Origin: Magnolia sinica
Taxonomy: Eukaryota; Streptophyta; Magnoliopsida; Magnoliales; Magnoliaceae
Direction: 5' to 3'
DNA: 64,000 nucleotides
Assembly: GCF_029962835.1 (NCBI RefSeq)
Contig: NC_080573.1
Location: forward strand, 31,551,001 to 31,615,000
In this document: positions 21,762 to 32,523 of the stretch, piece after piece
How the letters are laid out: each line of letters begins with the position of its first letter
How positions within the stretch are numbered: the stretch's first letter is position 1
Notes under the pieces: generated by a model
Seen by the model: the letters and a program-made list of their open reading frames with translations, nothing else
Databases searched by the model: none
Told to the model about the DNA's origin: nothing
Translations under genes and position numbers: made by a program

Positions 21762-22279
21762 GAGTCCTGCGTGGATGGATTATCGTCCAGGCTGGGCAGG
21801 ACGCAATCGCTTCCAAACTCGGTGCACAAATCTCTTGCCTTTTAATCTATCCAGGCGTTATAAAATGTCAATTTTTGAAAACCCCAATTTGAAACTCATG
21901 TCTAGATTCCTGCCCACTATCAATGGATGGTGAAAGATACGTGAGCAGTATACAAAGACTCTCATTGGATGGCTATGGACTTTTGATATGAAAGGGTCAA
22001 GGCCATCTGCATTCCACATTGGTGCTTGATGTATCAACGGTCTTGATGATAGAATCACTGTCTCCATCCTGTCCATTCAAACGGAGGTCCCAATGAGGAA
22101 CCAAATGGACGGCTAGGGTAAACGTAGTCAATTCTTTTTTCTGTCATTTGTTTCATAAACTTAAGCTCCGCTAATCAGTCAAGTGCATCTGCATAGAGGG
22201 CCCCACCTTATGGATAGTTTGTATCTCACACACGTGTGCCATATTAGCACATGTGATGGAATGTAGATAGCTGCCTTAT

Positions 22280-22776
22280 AGGCCCATTTGGACCATCAGA
22301 ATTTTAATGTCTGGAATGTGGATTAAGTGGTATGGAATTGCATTTGGTCCCATGCAAATTTCATCCTATATTTGGAATTGATGGGAATGATTGAATTAAT
22401 TTAGCTATCACATCATCCCATCCCAACAAGAGATTGAGTAGAATTTCTAGTGGACTTCAAAATCCACTACATTTGCAGGGCCATAATGATGGACGTGTTT
22501 TATCCATGCTGTCCATCCATAAGTCCCCTTTACTTGCGTGTAAGTGACTAACATCAGTTATGAAATTTTATCCATTAATTACAAATCCATGATCTACAAA
22601 ACAATGGTTTCACTTAATATAATGTCTTATTTTTTTTCTATAGGAAGAATTTGATCCCAAACGTTGGACGGTCAAAATTCCACAGGATTTTCAGTCATAT
22701 AATCATCATGTAATAACGGTGTTAATTCCACCTAATGCAATTCAACACCACCTAATCCCGTATTCCAAATAGACCT
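22280..22776. mobile_element. MITE-like element with AGGCCCATTTGGA ends
   Basis: AGGCCCATTTGGA at 22280 is matched by TCCAAATAGACCT ending at 22776. Further inverted similarity (GGATTAAGTGG near the left end, CCTAATCCCG near the right) fits the common plant MITE whose ends read GGGCCCGTTTGGA. The target duplication is not clear. Bases 21762-22279 and 22777-23127 show no other features. Confidence 0.5.
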
Positions 22777-23127
22777 TAAATAATCAAATTAATAATTAAT
22801 AAAGAAAATTCACATAATCATCATGTAACCACTTTATATTTACCATTATTTTAACATTAGATTTCTAAAAAGATTTGTTAGTCTCACTTGTATCCCTTTA
22901 TGAATGCTTCATTACATTAAGGGCATTAAGCATTAGTCTTTTAATTCTTTGTTTTTGCTTTTGAGCCCAAGAGCATACAACTGATGGGATCTCATGGTTG
23001 AAAGTACACTCGGAATCTTCTCGACAACCTGGTGCCTTATTTGAAATATGCCTTCCAATGATACCGCCTTGGGTGCCTAATCTGGCGTACCCCCTCTATC
23101 AATCAGAGTCTCATATCAGCCCCTCAG

Positions 23128-23453
23128 GAGGAGTTTGGATTGTAAGTTGCTTAAGATAAGTTACTTATTACACAACTTATCATAGTTTCTACTCATTGAG
23201 AAGATAAGTATGTTTGGCAAATAACATACTTATTAATTTCTCTTCTTTTTCATCTTTCTTGATGCCTCTCTTTAGCAACTTGTGAAAAGTAGAAAATCTA
23301 AAAAAAAATAACCGAAGTGATTAAGTACTTTTAAATAAAAAGTTACTTATAACTAATCATAAACCAAACTTACTTATCTGAAATAAGTCACTTATCTACT
23401 GCCGTAAGTAGAAAAAATAACTTATTTGGTGGTATCCAAATGGGCCTTTAGAG
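23128..23453. mobile_element. MITE with AAGTTACTTAT-rich arms
   Basis: The left arm runs GGAGTTTGGATTGTAAGTTG then AAGATAAGTTACTTATT. The right arm ATAACTTATTTGGTGGTATC then CAAATGGGCCTTTAG is its imperfect reverse complement. The interior repeats the inverted word pair AAGTTACTT/AAGTAACTT. There is no coding capacity. Confidence 0.6.
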
Positions 23454-23687
23454 ACTTATTTTAGAGATTGGACATTTTTTTTACTGTGATTAGTCTAGGA
23501 TGTTTCAGAACCCACCAAAAAAAAAAAAAAACACGTAGGCTGTTGAATAAGTCCTGCACTTCTCTCATGCTACGGCTGCATTGCCCCTATTTTTCCTAGC
23601 ATAATAATAACAGGCTTTTTGGCTGTAGATTATGGAATAGACTGCTCTAGTTAGCAGGAGGGTTGGACAAGAGTTAGGAGGAATTCT

Positions 23688-23912
23688 TTGTCTCTTCAGG
23701 AGATCTATGTCACTTTAGGTAATGTGGTGCGAATCCCAAGCTTTACCTTTGAACCGAGATTCTTTGTTAGCTTTAAGCATGATAGCTACGAGGTGGACTC
23801 CATTGCGTGCTTCAAGTGTGAGTTCTTAGGACATGATCAAATTGAGATTTTATGGCAGGGGGCTATCTATATTGCCCTTCTTGAATTGCCAAATGGGTTC
23901 GATTATCCATAA
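23688..23912 (+). pseudogene. Possible LINE ORF1 zinc-knuckle remnant
   Basis: A 74-codon frame contains YEVDSIACFKCEFLGHD, which resembles the CX2CX4H start of the zinc knuckle in plant LINE ORF1 proteins (usually followed four residues later by a final cysteine, absent here). No reverse transcriptase is recognisable nearby. It is most likely a decayed LINE fragment; a chance match cannot be excluded. Confidence 0.3.
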
Positions 23913-24540
23913 CAAGGACACGTCCATTCGAAATGCAGATCAGAGCAACCATAGTTAAAGGATTCAAAGTATCTCTAATTCCTTTTCTCGACAACAAATG
24001 CTAATAATGTTTTTTATGAAAAAAAAAAATACCAATCTCAATGGGACTCGCATGGCTTGCAATTCTATGAGTAGAACATGGTCATAAGAACTAGGTGGGT
24101 TTTAAGGGTTTAGTTAGCTAGTTTCTCTTTATTCATTTTGCTCTTAAAAATTCAAAAGTAGTAGGTTTTTTTCAAAGATGATTTGTCTAACAAATATTCA
24201 TGCAATTCACTACTCTCTTCAGCCACTTCTTGCTTTTCTTACCCACTTGCATTAATTTTGAAAATCTTACTTATTTAGGACAAGTGTTATTGTTTAGTAA
24301 ATATCCCAACAATTATCCTCACCTACCTCTACTCTTCTTACTTCTACTCATTACATGCTTCCACTAATTAAAATTGTTTTTATTGACCAAGCCCATCTCA
24401 TCGTCTAGTAAACATCCTAATAACTCTTTTATTTGTAGACTATATCTAAGCTTTTGTGAACGCCCACGAAAATTACCCTCAAGCTGCCCATTAGGTGTCT
24501 AGGTCGGACTATCTGATGATTGCATGAGTCAAACGATGGA
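23913..24540. other. No feature recognised
   Basis: AT-rich sequence without a coding frame of note. Words such as CTACTCTTCTTACTTCTACTC are low-complexity only. Confidence 0.4.

Positions 24541-24546
<6 letters not shown>

Positions 24547-24602
<56 letters not shown>
24547..24602. repeat. Compound (TG)n(AG)n microsatellite
   Basis: About 13 TG units run directly into about 14 AG units. It is embedded in otherwise unique sequence. Confidence 0.95.
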
Positions 24603-24605
<3 letters not shown>

Positions 24606-24707
24606 TATATGATTAGAATTTACTCAGATTTCTAATGTGACAGGATTCAGATACCTGGTAAGTCATAGAGCATACGTTTTTCGTAAACCTAGAATATTAT
24701 ATGCTCA

Positions 24708-24962
24708 GTTGATACGGGCAATAGCATGTGAATGCACAGATCCGAAGTATGTCCAGATCCAATGAAAACCATAACTAAGACTTCCATACTCAAACCTCGT
24801 GAATGGGTTGAGAAGAGAGGTTAATGATTTTATGTACTTGGTTGATATGTGCAGTAGCGTATGAAGGCCCAAATCCAAAGTCTATCCAAATCTAGTAAAA
24901 CACATAACTAAGACATCCATACCCGAACCTCGTGGAGGGATTGAAAGAGAGGTTAATAATTA
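24708..24962. repeat. Two-unit tandem duplication, period ~132 bp
   Basis: GTTGATACGGGCAATAGCAT at 24708 and GTTGATATGTGCAGTAGCGT at 24841 start two diverged units. Each continues through CCATAACTAAGAC, CCATAC, AACCTCGTG and AGAGAGGTTAAT. Confidence 0.8.
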
Positions 24963-26500
24963 AATTTATATTGTTCGTAACCCCTCATGCAATATGCTCG
25001 TATCCTCGGACATTGAGCCCTGATGGGTGTGCACTTGGTTTACAATAACCTGGTATGGTTTTGGGTTGAACACTACCTTTCACAAGATGAATAGAATGGC
25101 TCGACAGAGCACTGTTTTGGAGTCACCATTAGCTAAAATAAAGCTACAAAATTCACGGTTGGTTAAAATCTGTGAAATCATCATGAAATCGGGAAAATCG
25201 AAGAATTTCCTACTCAAGTGACTCTTTCATATGTCTACGCTATGGAATCCGGGTAAGGAACTAGGTTACGAAAAAGGAAAGAGGTTAGGCGCCGGCCTTT
25301 TACCGCCCATGTGAAACATGGTATCTACTTTGCCAGGTTGTATACTTCTAAAGGGGATTTAAAGAACTTCCAGTAAGATATTAAAATTTAGATATCTAAA
25401 TTATAAAAGATAAACTGAAAATGACATGGTAATGGTAGAAAAAACATTTTTCGATATAAGTACGCAAAAGAAAAAGAACATCGAGTTTTCGGTTACTCCA
25501 TTAAGTTATGTATTCTGATATAGAAGATCATGAAGAGAAATAATTATAGAACATGTTTTACGTGATGTCAGAGCAGAGCCTACTACCTTAAGTGTTCAAA
25601 GTAATTCGTTTGGAATATACAGACTGGAAAATGATAAATCAAGAATACGGGCTTAATTTTGTAAATAGAAATAAAAGAGCAGAGATCGAAAGACTAGAAG
25701 AGATCGAGAGAACAGAAGAGATAGTCTCTTTGTATGTGTCTTAGAGCTAGAACTAACTCTTAACTCTCTCCCATGCATAGCCCTTTCTTTGCTTTTGGAT
25801 TGAGGCCTCCCCCCTCTCTTTTGACGTGGATCCCTTTAAATAGGCATTTGGAAATGGACACAAATGGGTGAATAGATAGGATTAAGCAGGTTTAGTTTTC
25901 CCAAGCTTGGGCTTTGGCATCAATGACAAGCTCATACAAACCAAAGCAGAATATAAATTTGTGTAAATCAGGGATTTGTCTAACACACTCTCCGAACCAA
26001 ACGCACAACTAGCTTAAGGGGCACCGACTATGCTCAAAACCAGATAAGCTTCAGCCGCCTTTGAGCATGGCATAGCCAATAAGCTACTAGGCTATTGGTT
26101 TCCTGTGTTGGGTTTATACCCTAGATCAACCTGATCCATGTAGTGGTCTGTATGGCTTGTTTTTAACTGTGTTCTTCCTCAAAAATGGGGCCCACCAAAG
26201 TTTACAAGACCATGTGGTCATGTTTTGATTGTGGGGGTGTCTACAGCTTTATAAATAGGCCATGACAATGTCTTTAAACTTGATTCTCTCATGTGGCCAT
26301 GGAAAGACTCTAAATTATATGAGTTTAATAATTAGAGATATTTAATTGAAATTGTTTTCTTTTCTATTCTTTTTTTTTTTCTTTTTCTTTTTTATCATAT
26401 TTCTTTTGCATACTACTAATCAATAAATTTAAGATAAGATTACAATAATGACATTAATTTTTATTTTTTTCTCCCTCTCTTCATTTTCAAATTTTTATAT
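24963..26500. other. Probable eroded LTR-retrotransposon sequence
   Basis: No intact gene. The block around 25105-25335 (GGAGTCACCATTAGCT, later GGTTAGGCGCCGGCC and CCCATGTGAAACATGGTAT) resembles a sequence I have seen repeatedly in plant LTR-type repeats. Ends, primer site and coding domains are not visible, so the class is not assigned. Confidence 0.3.
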
Positions 26501-26939
26501 GCTTATTTGTTGCAGGAGATGCAGATCAAATTATTTCAAACTCAATTAAAATATTTAAGGAAATTGAAGGTAGAAATATTTATTTTTTAAATTTTATTTG
26601 CAATATCATTTATAATTATTTTATACATTCTAATTTATTCATTTAATAACACATTATTATTAACATTATTATAGAACATCTCTTTATGTATCTCTCCTTA
26701 GAGAGGTATCGCACTCAAAAGTTTAGACCTATTAACATTTATTGACTTATGGGTTTAAACTAGTAAATTGAACGAGCAACTACATGTTAAAGCAGATATC
26801 CCGTATAAAATGTTGCTTTTAGAATTACTTATACAAAAGGGTTCATTATCAAAGTAGACCTAAGGTCAACCCTAACTAGGTAATTAAGCAGCCTTTTAAA
26901 ATCTTTTTTTAGACTTTTGAGAGCTTTTAGAAAAAGCCA

Positions 26940-27507
26940 TGGACGAAAATGCCCATGTATATAAAAAATGAATAAAAAATTCCTTCAATATCCTCTTCTC
27001 CTTCTTATTTAGAAAGTAAAAAGATAATGAAAATAAAAATATTAAATAAATAAAACAACTTACCTTCTTCCTTTTCTTCTTCTATCTTTTTTTTAAATGA
27101 TAAATAAATCAAAAAAATAACTAATAAACTAAAAAAACATTCTTAATCTTCTTAAATAAAAAGGTGAAAATAAAAATATAATGAAAATAAAAATATCAAA
27201 TAAATAGCACAGCTTACCTTCTTCTTTATGTTTTTCTTCTTTTGCTTCTTCATCATCCTTCTAAAAAAATGGATAATTAAATTTAAAAAATTAACTAATA
27301 AACAAAAAAAATATTCTTAATCTTCTTAAATAAAAAATAGAATGAAAATAAAATTATCAAATAAATAAAACAATGTACCTTATTCTTCTCGTTCTTTTTC
27401 CTCTTTTTTTTTTCCTTAAATAAAAAAAATGACAAGTAAATCTAAAAATTAATTACTAAATAGAAGAAATATTCATAATCTTATTAAATAAAAATGAGAA
27501 TGAAAAT
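26940..27507. repeat. AT-rich tandem array, period ~160-170 bp (left part)
   Basis: The word CTTAATCTTCTTAAATAAAAA recurs at about 27142, 27316 and (mutated) 27475. Each unit also has a TTACCTTCTTC pyrimidine block and an AAATTAACTAATAAAC-like block. A further unit of the same array lies far downstream at 30045-30145. Confidence 0.75.
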
Positions 27508-27541
27508 TTGAAATTCTGTGCTTGTGGCATAATGGGATTAC

Positions 27542-28100
27542 TAGGGGTGTACATTGAGTTGAACCGAGTCGAGCTGGCCTCAACTCGGCCACTAGCTGAC
27601 CTCAGCCCGAACTCGGCTCAGCTCGGGCCAGTTCGAGCCGAGTTTGAGCCAAGATCGAGCCGAGTTCGCCATTGCAGCATTTTCACAAACACCTGGATTG
27701 TACCTTCAAAACCTCACTGTATTTGAGACAACAACAATGGTTTTATAGGTATTTTATCAAACACCTTCTAAGCAATGTAAAAATCAAGAAAAAAAAGGGT
27801 GTTGGTTTCATATACATACCTTCCTTGCCACCAGCCACACTTCTTTGAGTCATTTCATTAAACACTTGGTGAGCAACATCAATATTAAAGTAACCAAGTC
27901 ACCGAACTGGTTCAATCTAAGTTCGATTCGAGTTGGGTTCAGTTCGAGTCGAACCGAGCTGGGGCCAGCTTGAACTCATTATCGAGCTCAAAAAATCAGC
28001 TCGACTCAGCTCGAACTTAGCTTCGAACCGAGTCGAATCGAGCTTTTTCAAGTCGAGTCGAGCGAGCTAACCGAGCTAGCTCGGTTCGTGTACACCTCTA
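27542..28100. mobile_element. hAT-like MITE with perfect 8-bp target duplication
   Basis: Ends TAGGGGTGTACATTGAGTTG and (complement) TAGAGGTGTACACGAACCG are inverted. The target duplication GGGATTAC is exact at 27534-27541 and 28101-28108. The interior is dense in cgagctcg/gagccgag words, as in the other hAT-like elements here. No coding capacity. Confidence 0.92.
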
Positions 28101-28108
28101 GGGATTAC

Positions 28109-30040
28109 CACGGACGTGCTCTGTGGAAGTTTGGCAGAGCTACAGAATGAAGGCTATGTCCTAGGGGGGTGATTAGGACCTATTTAAATATGTGCATTTT
28201 AAAAGCTTAATTGCTTAAGTTAAACTAATTTTCAATTAAACTAAGTAAGACAATATAACTCTAAGGCTTCCATGCTGATAGAGGGTCCAATCACATAGAC
28301 TACGAATGATTTACAAATAAGCAACTAGTCTATATTAAGATAGTATATATGCATGTGTGGGATGTGCTAACTATCAATCACTAAGTATTCATCTAATCAT
28401 GCATATATAATTTAAACATTGAAACTCACAAGTATAATTAAACAAGTGCACAAATGACAATCCCAAATCCAATTATATATAGTGGTTCGGCTACTTGCTT
28501 ACTCCACTTTCGGCGGACACACTCAACCCATGAGTGTACCAGATTTCATTATCAAAGGTTTTAAATCAGGCTCACCTCTAACCTTTACAGTCTTACACAA
28601 GAACCCAAAGATTTATGTCTTATGTAAGAGCTAATGCCCTACACAAGAACCTGGTGATTTAGGCTCTACTCCTGAGTCAAGTTCTTACACAAGAACCCAA
28701 TGGTTTAGGCCCTACACAAGAGCGAAGGTCCTACATAAGAACCTTGAGATTTAAGGCCTACACAAAGGCCAAGGTCATACACAAGAACCTAGTTCGAGTT
28801 TGAGTTTACAAACTCTTACTCTCAATCATATACAAAGAACGAGAGTAAACTTGGACTCTTAAAATGACAACTTACTTGTCGGATTGAGCCCCTTTTGTAG
28901 AGCCTTCTTGGGTTGCTTGATCTCCGCTTTACCGTGCTTCAATCAGCTCCCCGATTCTCCCCCATCATGATGCCACTGTTTTGCCAAGGCTTCAGCTCTA
29001 AGATTTATCACCTTACATGTGATGCTCCTCCGAGGTGACCAAGCTGATGGGAGGTTGGTTGAATCTCCTAAAACTAGTAGGAAGTAGTTTTTCCTAAGTG
29101 ATTCACCTAGATGGGTCTCCTAGATGATTTGGACAATGGTATCCCAATATTGCTCAAGTCCAATCTCTAAAAAATGGAACGGTTCAAGCACATCTTCAAT
29201 GTAGAGGTTGGAATCCTCATATGAGTGTGAATCTCAAGGAAGAGTGCTTAAAACTCCATGGAATAGAGGCTAGGGATGAGGGATATGACTATGGAATTAC
29301 CTTACCTTCCATTGCTCTAAAAATCCATGAAAATACCTAAAAATTGAATGCCCTTTATAAAAAGTTTTAGCTCCAACGGTAAAAAAATGGACAAAAAACT
29401 GCTCTGTCGATGTCATCAAACAATCCAGGCAATATATGATTATTTGTTGCTGGACATATCTGGACCAATTTCGATGTCATCAAAATTTCCTTCGATGTTA
29501 TCGAACTTAACCTTCGATGTCATCGAATGTGTCCTCGAAGCCATCAAGAAAGTCAAAAAAATAATCTAATTTCTTACTGGACAATTCAGACTCTCAATCA
29601 ATGTCATCAAAACTTAAATTTCGATGCCATCGAGAAAGTCAAGGGAAAATTTCAATTTTCTGTTGGACAATTCTGACTCTTAATCGATGTTATCTAGCAG
29701 GCCTTCGATGTCTTGAAGGTTGTTTGATGACAGCTCGATGCCATCGAACATCAATCGAAAGCTACTGTTTTGGGCAATCTTTTACAAAGCAGTTCTGAAC
29801 CCCTTCTATCATTATTTATCATGTTTTTCTTACTCTCCTAAGGTTAAGGGATGATCAGTTAGGTATTCCTATTAGGTCAAGATCATCTAGAGGTATATGA
29901 GTTATTTTGGGTCAAAGGTTAGGATCACCAAGGCACCTGTTTTACATGTTCTTTGCTTCTTGATGCTCCACCTTCGCTTGCTTCTTTAGTCTTCACTTTC
30001 CAAAGGTTCAACTGACTACATGACACAACAACTCACCCTT
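28109..30040. other. Retroelement-like insertion within the AT-rich array
   Basis: No gene. The text around 28475-28560 (TATAGTGGTTCGGCTACTTG, then CTTACTCCACTTTCGG) resembles plant LTR-retrotransposon sequence as I remember it. Bases 28590-28800 repeat a TACACAAGAACC word many times, and 29395-29760 repeat TTCGATGTCATCGAA-like words about ten times. Because array units occur on both sides, the block probably inserted into the array. Ends are not defined. Confidence 0.4.
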
Positions 30041-30044
30041 TTAG

Positions 30045-30145
30045 TGTACTAGTTTTTTTGAAAAAAAATCACAAATAAATTTTAAAATTAATTGATAAAC
30101 AAAAAAAATCTTAATCTTCTTAAATAAAAAATTAGAATGAAATTT
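30045..30145. repeat. AT-rich tandem array, detached unit
   Basis: CAAATAAATTTTAAAATTAA then TTGATAAACAAAAAAAATCT and TCTTAATCTTCTTAAATAAA match the units at 26940-27507. This places the far edge of the array about 2.5 kb away from the rest. Confidence 0.7.
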
Positions 30146-30399
30146 AAGGGAAAATGTACTAACAACAACCCCTGTGGTTTCCTAACAATGAATAACGACC
30201 TCGCAATGTACCAACAATAAACAATGAACATACCAACAATGACTCTTGCAATTGTAGACACCCCACACAAGATAACAACTTAACAAGGCATGGATTATCC
30301 TTAAAAATTGAACTTGAACCTCGCACCCTACCTAAAACCGCAACATTTCCCCAAACCTGATCCAAACCCTGGCCAAACCTGGGCTATCCCATTACCTCA

Positions 30400-31310
30400 A
30401 ACCCCAACTTAATTCAAGACCATCATCTAAGCCAAAGCATACCCAAACCTTCACGTACAATCAATCCATTTTTTAAGCCACTTTCGAGTCACAATCGAAC
30501 CAGTTTCGAGCCATTTTTGAGCAAAATATCTAAGATGAGCTTTGGGCCACTCTCAGGGCCCAAAAAAAGGCCATCGGCCAAATTGCGGGGGCAACAGTAT
30601 CAAAGCTGTAATCAGATTACTACCGCTCCCTCTCGAAAAGTGTGCGCGAAGCCAGCTGGCTAAATTTCAGACCAGAACAGTTAGAGGCGGTAATCCGATT
30701 ACCGCCCTACCTCGATAGATGTACCCCTCTGAGCTATAACTATTGCTCTCTTCTAAAGTCAACTCTCTTCATCAGTTTGACCCTGAGATTCACCCTATTT
30801 ACCATCCTACCATGCCCATGAACCTATAAGGAAGTGTCATGTGGCATTACCCTTTCCTCCACCAATCACAAGCCGCCGCATCATCATTTACCCTCCAAAT
30901 CCTTAGAATTACCAAAAGACCATCCCAAAAGGCTATAAATACCCCACTTCTCTCCTCATTTTAAAAACAACCCATTACCAAGAAGAGCCACCAAGAAACC
31001 AAGAGTGAAGTGAGTAAGAGTAAGAGGGTGTGCTTGAGTTCTCAAGCTCCCATCTTTTTAAAACCTTCTAGCATCCTCCAGTCATCTCTTAGCCTCCCAT
31101 TCCTACTTAAGTCAATCATTCCCAACCACGGTGCACCTAAACATCTAAGTCATTTCAAGTGCAAGCCAAAGATCATGCAATCATTACTAGCATTCATATT
31201 TCATCAATCGCATCATTACTTCCCTTCTCAACCCCCCCGCTTCTCTAAATTGTCGTTGAATGTATGCTCTATGACTTGCTAGAATTCGGAAAATGCCTTT
31301 TAAAACCTCA
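30400..31310 (+). mobile_element. LTR-like remnant with TATA box
   Basis: A TATAAATA box (30933-30940, within GGCTATAAATACCCC) is followed by a pyrimidine start patch and a leader with many AAGAGCCACCAAGAAACC-like words, an LTR promoter layout. A 90-codon frame at 31010-31282 has no recognisable domain. A partner LTR, target duplication or primer site was not found. A decayed unknown gene promoter is the alternative. Confidence 0.35.
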
Positions 31311-31734
31311 CGCTAGTTACATACTGTTTCGAAAAATGCCCACACATGGTTAATTTAAGTGAGGCCAAAATACAAAAGAAAAGGACTAAACCAAAATAAA
31401 AGATAAGAGGCACAAGGATTTATATGGTTCGACAATATGCCAATCCATGGGGTAGCAATAGAGTTTTCTTCACTGGAACCAAGAGAAACAAAAATAAAAC
31501 TCTAACCTCTCTCTCTCTCACCCATACAATGAATTTCATACCAAGGAATAACCCAGAAGATAAATTAATGGAATAGGCCACTAGGGTTGTACACAGCTCG
31601 CTTGACTCGACTCTAGTTAGCTTGGATTGACTTGGCTTGAAGAGCTAACTCGGGGTGGGTCAAGCTCTTTTTTAAAAACTCAATTTGAAAACGAGACAAG
31701 TTCGAGCATGGGGTGCAGATTAACTCGACTAGAC

Positions 31735-31737
<3 letters not shown>

Positions 31738-31802
<65 letters not shown>

Positions 31803-31815
31803 AAAAAAAAAAAAC
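31738..31815. repeat. (TA)n microsatellite with A-run
   Basis: About 29 TA units followed by about 17 A. The 132-codon frame reading through it (31627-32025) is an artefact of the repeat. Confidence 0.95.
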
Positions 31816-32523
31816 CCTACTCGACCTTATCTTTCCCCTACCCAACCCACCACAACCTGCCGGCCACCAGCTTGCGCTCGCCCGAGCAGAGCTCTTTGCA
31901 TCTCTCTCTCTCTCTCTCATTCTCCTCTCCTTGATCCTCCTCACTCACTCGACCACTTGCCCACGCCCAACCCGACTACTCTTAGCCCACTCGGCCACCG
32001 TATATGTGTATCATTGTATGATTAATGAATAATTTTTTAAATTTATATATATATATGTATATGATTTCAAATTTATTGAATTTTTATTTTTGATTTCAGT
32101 TGGGTCCTGGGTCGGGTTGGGCGCTGGGTTGGGTTGGGTTGGGTGCTACGTTGAGTCGGGTGCGGGTTTGGGTTGGGTAGGGCACTGGGTTGAGTCGGGT
32201 GTAGGTTTGGGTTAGGTTGGGCGTTGGGTTAAGTTGGGTGCGGGTTTGAGGCTGATGTGGGTCGGGTCGGGCACTGGGTTAAGTAGGGTGTGGGTTTGGG
32301 TCGGGTTGTGTCACACCCCAAACCCGGAGATCGGACTCACAGGAATCCCGATCGCCGAATTTGGTGCCGATAGCCTCCGTAGTACCCCATTCTCTGCTCC
32401 CAACACTCATACGCCAGATTCCGATCTTGGGATCCTGCAAGGAGGATTTTCCAACGTACATTTATCTCGTAAGAAGCATAACCACAAGTTTATCCAAATC
32501 ACAAAGGCATCATCATCATCACA

